Positions 60,407-64,000 of a stretch of DNA of 64,000 nucleotides are shown piece by piece. How positions within the stretch are numbered: position 1 is the first letter of the stretch; each line of letters begins with the position of its first letter. The notes below the pieces were generated by a model that did not search any database, was not told where the DNA came from, and saw nothing but the letters and a program-made list of their open reading frames with translations. This DNA is from Mesorhizobium amorphae CCNWGS0123 (GTDB lineage: Bacteria; Pseudomonadota; Alphaproteobacteria; Rhizobiales; Rhizobiaceae), in NCBI RefSeq assembly GCF_001686985.1, contig NZ_CP015318.1, forward strand, positions 3,408,001 to 3,472,000, written 5' to 3'. The position numbers and the translations under genes were made by a program.

Positions 60407-61141
60407 ATGCAAGCTTTGCAGACAACCAATGGCGGATCGGATGGCGAGGCGGCGGCTGTCCGCACGGCACGTCTGGCGGTGCTGGCTGGCACGCCCGGCC
60501 TGCTGCTGACGGCCTATGCGGCCGCCACGTCTACGTCGCTGACCATCCGCGCCGATCTCGCTTTGACGCTGATGGACATGCTGGTGCTGGTCGTTGTCGC
60601 GGTCGTGGCCGGTGGCAGGAAATCGGGCATGGGCAGGCGCCGGGCGGCCCTGGCGGAAACACTCGCCAATGCGCTTGCTGCCTCCGGTATGTGTTTTTCC
60701 ATGGCTGTCGTCGCCGGCATTGCTGTCCAGCGCATTGCGGCCGGCGGCGTCGAACCGCATGGCTCCGGCGTGGTCCTCGCCATGAACCTCAATCTCGTCT
60801 ACGCCGCGGTCAATTTCTGGATCCTGCGGCGCTGGAAGGCCCGCAACGCACTTGCCGCGTCCGCGCTGGCGCGCGCGCAGATCTGCCTCTTCTCCGACAA
60901 ACTCTCGTCGAACCTCTTGATCGCCGCGTCGCTGGCAACGGCCATGGTCTGGGAAGGTACGGTGATTGCCCGTTTCGTCGATCCGGTCGCCGGGCTGTTG
61001 ATCGCGACTGCAACCGCGCGCTGGACCATTCCCGTCGTGCGCGACACCGCGCGTAGCCTGCGCAGGGAAGTTCGCAAGCGGGTGGGACGGCGTGAGGCAC
61101 TGCAACAGACGTCTGCACCAGGTCGCAAGTCGCAGCTCTAG
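60407..61141 (+). CDS. CDF-like six-helix membrane protein with degenerate metal sites
   Basis: The 244-residue protein has six hydrophobic helices in the order of cation diffusion facilitators. The helix after LTIRADLALTLMD aligns with CDF TM2, and FSDKLSSNLLIAASL with TM5. The usual metal-site pairs (HxxxD/DxxxD) are incomplete: Asp in LMD remains, but TM5 has SDKLSSN. It also lacks the cytosolic C-terminal domain. It may have lost transport or use a different ion. GGGAGG precedes the ATG. Its last four bases overlap the convergent response-regulator gene. Confidence 0.65.
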   Translation: MQALQTTNGGSDGEAAAVRTARLAVLAGTPGLLLTAYAAATSTSLTIRADLALTLMDMLVLVVVAVVAGGRKSGMGRRRAALAETLANALAASGMCFSMAVVAGIAVQRIAAGGVEPHGSGVVLAMNLNLVYAAVNFWILRRWKARNALAASALARAQICLFSDKLSSNLLIAASLATAMVWEGTVIARFVDPVAGLLIATATARWTIPVVRDTARSLRREVRKRVGRREALQQTSAPGRKSQL

Positions 61142-61851
61142 CGGCTTCGCGCCTCATCGCGGGCGGGCTCGAAGACATAGCCTTCACCGCGCACCGTCAC
61201 CAGGACGGCCGGCGCCTCGGGTTCGGCCTCGACCTTCTTGCGCAATCGCGTGATGCGGATGTCTATGCTGCGGTCGCCCGGCTCGAGGTCGCGGTTATGC
61301 GCCAGCCTGCAAAGCTGGTCGCGCGACAGGATCTGCCTTGGATGGCGCGCGAACACGCAGAGCAGGTCGAATTCCATCGGCGTCAGCTCCACGTCGGCGC
61401 CGTCCGGATCGACCATCGTGCGGCCGTCCATGTCGAGCACGCAGCGGCCGAAGCGGATGCGGTTTGCCGGCGCCTGCTCTTCCTCGCCCAGGCGCCTTAT
61501 GACGCTTCTGACCCGCGCCAGAAGTTCACGCGGTTCGAAGGGTTTGGCCATATAGTCGTCGGCGCCGGCGGCGAGGCCTTCGAGCCGGTGCGGCAGGTCG
61601 CCGACAGCGGTCAGCATCAGGATCCCAATGCGGCTCCGTCCGGTGATTTCGCGAGCGAGATCGTAGCCGCTTTCGCCGATGAGATTGACGTCGAGGATGA
61701 CCAGATCGGGGCCGAAGCGGTTGAGTTCGGAGCGCATGCCCGCGCCATCCGCGACGGCGCGGACGTCGAAGCCGTGCACCGGCAGGTAGTCGCACAGCAT
61801 CTCGCGCAAGGGCGCTTCGTCGTCGACGATGAGCAATTTCTGCCTGGTCAC
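61138..61851 (-). CDS. OmpR-family response regulator
   Basis: This 237-residue regulator has a receiver domain with acidic pocket VDDE (residues 9-12), phosphoacceptor Asp54 in VILDVN and Lys in YMAKPF. An OmpR/PhoB winged helix follows, with LTPMEFDLLCVFARHPRQILSR and RSIDIRITRLRKKVE. Its start overlaps the stop of the histidine kinase gene (ATGA at 61848-61851), so the two form a two-component pair. Target genes are not evident; the divergent neighbours are candidates. Confidence 0.94.
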   Translation of the reverse strand: MTRQKLLIVDDEAPLREMLCDYLPVHGFDVRAVADGAGMRSELNRFGPDLVILDVNLIGESGYDLAREITGRSRIGILMLTAVGDLPHRLEGLAAGADDYMAKPFEPRELLARVRSVIRRLGEEEQAPANRIRFGRCVLDMDGRTMVDPDGADVELTPMEFDLLCVFARHPRQILSRDQLCRLAHNRDLEPGDRSIDIRITRLRKKVEAEPEAPAVLVTVRGEGYVFEPARDEARSR

Positions 61852-64000
61852 GGCTTGGCTCCTTCCATTGCGCCGAGGCGCTCCGTCACCAGCCTGCGGA
61901 AGCTTTGCGGATCGAGCGGCTTTTCGATCACGGGCGCGCCCGTCTCGCCGATGAAGCGATCGATTTCGGGGGCCAGCGTGTCGCCGGTCACGAACAGCAG
62001 CCGGCTGGCGAGCCCGGGGCGCACCTCCTCCAAGGCGCGATAGAGGCCGGGTCCATCGAGGCCGGGCATGCGTATGTCGCTGATCAAGAGGTCGACCCTT
62101 TCGTGGCGCACGGCTCTGAGCGCAGCATGCGCATCGTCAGCTATGGTTACGTGGTGGCCATCGCGCCGCAGCAGTTCGGCGATCATAGCGGCAATGTCGG
62201 CATCGTCGTCGACCACCAGAATGCGCGCGGCCGATGGCGCCGGCGGCGCCTTGCCGGCCGTCGCCGGTGCCGAAGCCGCCTCGGCCTTGCCGCTCGGCAG
62301 CCGGATCGTGAAGCGCGCCCCGCCGCCCTCGGTCGAATCCAGCTCTATGCTGCCGTCATGGGCGGTCACGATGCCATGGCAGACGGACAGGCCGACGCCG
62401 GTGCCTTCGCCGGCCGATTTGGTCGTGTAGAAAGGCTCGAAGGCGCGCGCCCGCACTGTTTCCGCCATGCCCGGACCGTTGTCGGCCACCACGATCTCGA
62501 CGGCGCCGTCTTCGCCGGTGGTTATGATCGTCAGCCGCCGCGGATGCGGCACCTGCAGCAAGGCCTGCTGCGCGTTCACCGCCAGATTGGTGATGACCTG
62601 ATGCAACTGGTCGCGGTCGCCCCAGATATTGGCAAGCCCATCCTCCAGTTCGGTGCGGACCTCGATCCCGGCCGAGCGCAGGCTGTAGGCGGCAAGTTCG
62701 AGCGAGGCGATAACGACCTCGTTGATGTCGACGGCGCCTCTCGTCGGCGGCTTCTTGCGCGCCATAGCCAGGAACGTGCGCACGATCCGCGAGCAGCGTT
62801 CGGCCGCTGCGTGGATCTTGTCGGCGCGGCCCACGGTCGCGCTGTCGGACGAAAATTCCTTCAGCATCGAACTGTAGCCAATGACGACCGAAAGCGGATT
62901 GTTGAGCTCATGCGCCACGCCCGCCAGCAGCGAACCAAGCGCCGACAGCTTTTCGGACTGATAGAGCGTTTCGCGCTGGCGGGCGATTTCCGCCTCGGCT
63001 TCGCGCTGGCGCGTGATGTCGGTGACGGCGGCAAGCATGGCGGGCCGGCCGCCGCGCGTGATCAGACGCGCCGAAACCAGCGTGTCGATCCTCGTCCCTT
63101 GCATGGTGGTCATGCCGGCTTCGAATGCGTCGACGAGGCCGTCTCGCAGCAAGAGCCGCATGAGGTCGTCGCGCCGGGCGCGGCTTTCCCAGGTCGATAT
63201 CGCTTCCGCGCCGATCTGGCCGATCTCGACGCCAAGTATCTTGCGCGCCGGCTCGTTGACGAACAGGATTTCGGGCCCGTCGATTGCCGAGATGGTGATC
63301 GGCAACGGCACGCCCTCGGCGATGGCGCGGAACTGCGCATCCCCTTCTCTCGACTGTTTTTCTGCTTCAAGTCGCGCCTGTTCGGCGAAGACGCGGTCGG
63401 AGATGTCGCGGCCAACGGACTGCACCTCGATCAGGCGTCCTTCGCCGTCGAAAATGCCATGATCGTTCCAGGCCAGCCATCGGCTGATGCCGCCGGGCAT
63501 CGCGTTGACAAGTTCGATGCTGGCATCCGGAGCCTGCGGGGTGAGGCGGCCGAGATGCTCGACAAACCGGCGCCGCTCGTCTGGGGGAAGCACGTCGAGT
63601 TCGCACCAGGACGGGCTCAGAAGCTCTTCCCGCGTCATCCGGCATGCCCGGCAATAGGCATCGTTGACGAAGGTCAGATAGCCGTCGGGCGACATGCGCA
63701 CGACGAATTCGGTCTGCAGTTCGACCACGCTGCGGTAGCGTTGCTCGCTGGCCTCCAAGGCCTCGCGGGCCTGTCTTTGCTCTGCACCTTCGGCGATTCC
63801 CGAAACCTTGCCGGTCGGCTGAGCGCCATCGCCTGGCGAGCGTTCATGGCACAGGCCTGGACGGCCGAATTCGCGCAGGAATATCCGGTGCGTTGCGAAC
63901 AGGAAGGCCAGCAGGCCGGCCAGGATGATCGCGTAGGGAACAAGCGAGGCTTGCCGGCTGTGGAACTGATGCAGGCCGAGACCGGCGACAAGCAAAACCA
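61848..64000 (-). CDS. Hybrid sensor histidine kinase (5' end beyond window)
   Basis: At least 717 residues are encoded; the frame is open to the window edge, so the true start is outside. Visible in order are a membrane helix (LVPYAIILAGLLAFLFATHRIF), two PAS domains (about 90-200 and 215-330), a HisKA domain with phosphoacceptor His in GVAHELNNPLSVV, an HATPase domain (DNGPGMAE, GTGVGLSVCHGIV) and a C-terminal receiver with Asp in LLISDIRMPGLDG. It should sense a periplasmic or membrane signal and phosphorylate both its own receiver and the overlapping OmpR-type regulator. Confidence 0.93.
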   Translation of the reverse strand, partial: VLLVAGLGLHQFHSRQASLVPYAIILAGLLAFLFATHRIFLREFGRPGLCHERSPGDGAQPTGKVSGIAEGAEQRQAREALEASEQRYRSVVELQTEFVVRMSPDGYLTFVNDAYCRACRMTREELLSPSWCELDVLPPDERRRFVEHLGRLTPQAPDASIELVNAMPGGISRWLAWNDHGIFDGEGRLIEVQSVGRDISDRVFAEQARLEAEKQSREGDAQFRAIAEGVPLPITISAIDGPEILFVNEPARKILGVEIGQIGAEAISTWESRARRDDLMRLLLRDGLVDAFEAGMTTMQGTRIDTLVSARLITRGGRPAMLAAVTDITRQREAEAEIARQRETLYQSEKLSALGSLLAGVAHELNNPLSVVIGYSSMLKEFSSDSATVGRADKIHAAAERCSRIVRTFLAMARKKPPTRGAVDINEVVIASLELAAYSLRSAGIEVRTELEDGLANIWGDRDQLHQVITNLAVNAQQALLQVPHPRRLTIITTGEDGAVEIVVADNGPGMAETVRARAFEPFYTTKSAGEGTGVGLSVCHGIVTAHDGSIELDSTEGGGARFTIRLPSGKAEAASAPATAGKAPPAPSAARILVVDDDADIAAMIAELLRRDGHHVTIADDAHAALRAVRHERVDLLISDIRMPGLDGPGLYRALEEVRPGLASRLLFVTGDTLAPEIDRFIGETGAPVIEKPLDPQSFRRLVTERLGAMEGAKP

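Overview
The window looks like chromosomal DNA of an alphaproteobacterium of the Hyphomicrobiales, most likely Mesorhizobium or a close relative. The grounds are high GC content, frequent ATGA start/stop overlaps, rhizobial-type palindromic intergenic repeats, and gene content such as HAD-IIA/ribF, ileS, tadA, rluB-type, rsmD, paired M16 peptidases, HdeD and TadG-like proteins. No rRNA, tRNA, CRISPR array, phage gene or insertion sequence was recognised, and genus assignment is inference.

Layout. 1-4.4 kb is a degraded accessory stretch: a partial AAA ATPase, a methyltransferase, a membrane protein, a nucleoside hydrolase, and relics of a methyltransferase, an MscS channel and possibly a sugar-binding protein. 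4.4-9.6 kb is a minus-strand cassette: a winged-helix/TPR regulator, a PAP2/haloperoxidase-like protein with a (Gly-Arg)9 tract, a signal-less subtilisin-like protease and a class III nucleotide cyclase. A second winged-helix/TPR regulator (10.0-11.6 kb) is divergent from it. 11.5-18.3 kb holds two small proteins and an RND efflux operon (adaptor, FAD monooxygenase, RND pump). 18.5-22.1 kb is a cobalamin-riboswitch-controlled ABC importer whose ATPase and binding protein share one uninterrupted frame. 22.2-25.7 kb is marR-emrA-emrB. 26-28.6 kb is a PAS-PAS-GAF-GGDEF-EAL protein, followed by a CAP-domain lipoprotein and a divergent hxlR/GST pair. 30.5-36.8 kb has three TadG-like proteins, two of them tandem VWA paralogues, and a LysE exporter.

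37.1-58.7 kb is mostly core genome: HAD hydrolase and ribF, then ileS, a lipoprotein, tadA, an rluB-type synthase, rsmD, an M16 pair and a patatin. Between ribF and ileS lies an 8.7 kb accessory block (DMT protein, HdeD, FKBP, flavodoxin, two aldo/keto reductases, LysR, a phosphoesterase, MipA). Part of it is bounded by two direct copies of about 85 bp that resemble the hdeD 5' region. 58.7-64 kb carries an ADYC-domain secreted protein next to a small secreted repeat protein, a degenerate CDF-like membrane protein, and a response regulator overlapping a hybrid histidine kinase that runs off the window.

The most unusual items are the protease/PAP2/regulator/cyclase cassette, the ATPase-binding-protein fusion under a B12 riboswitch and a possible Zur-like operator, the 141-bp repeats in the pseudouridine synthase, a palindromic repeat inside an M16 signal peptide, and the repeat-bounded block between ribF and ileS.
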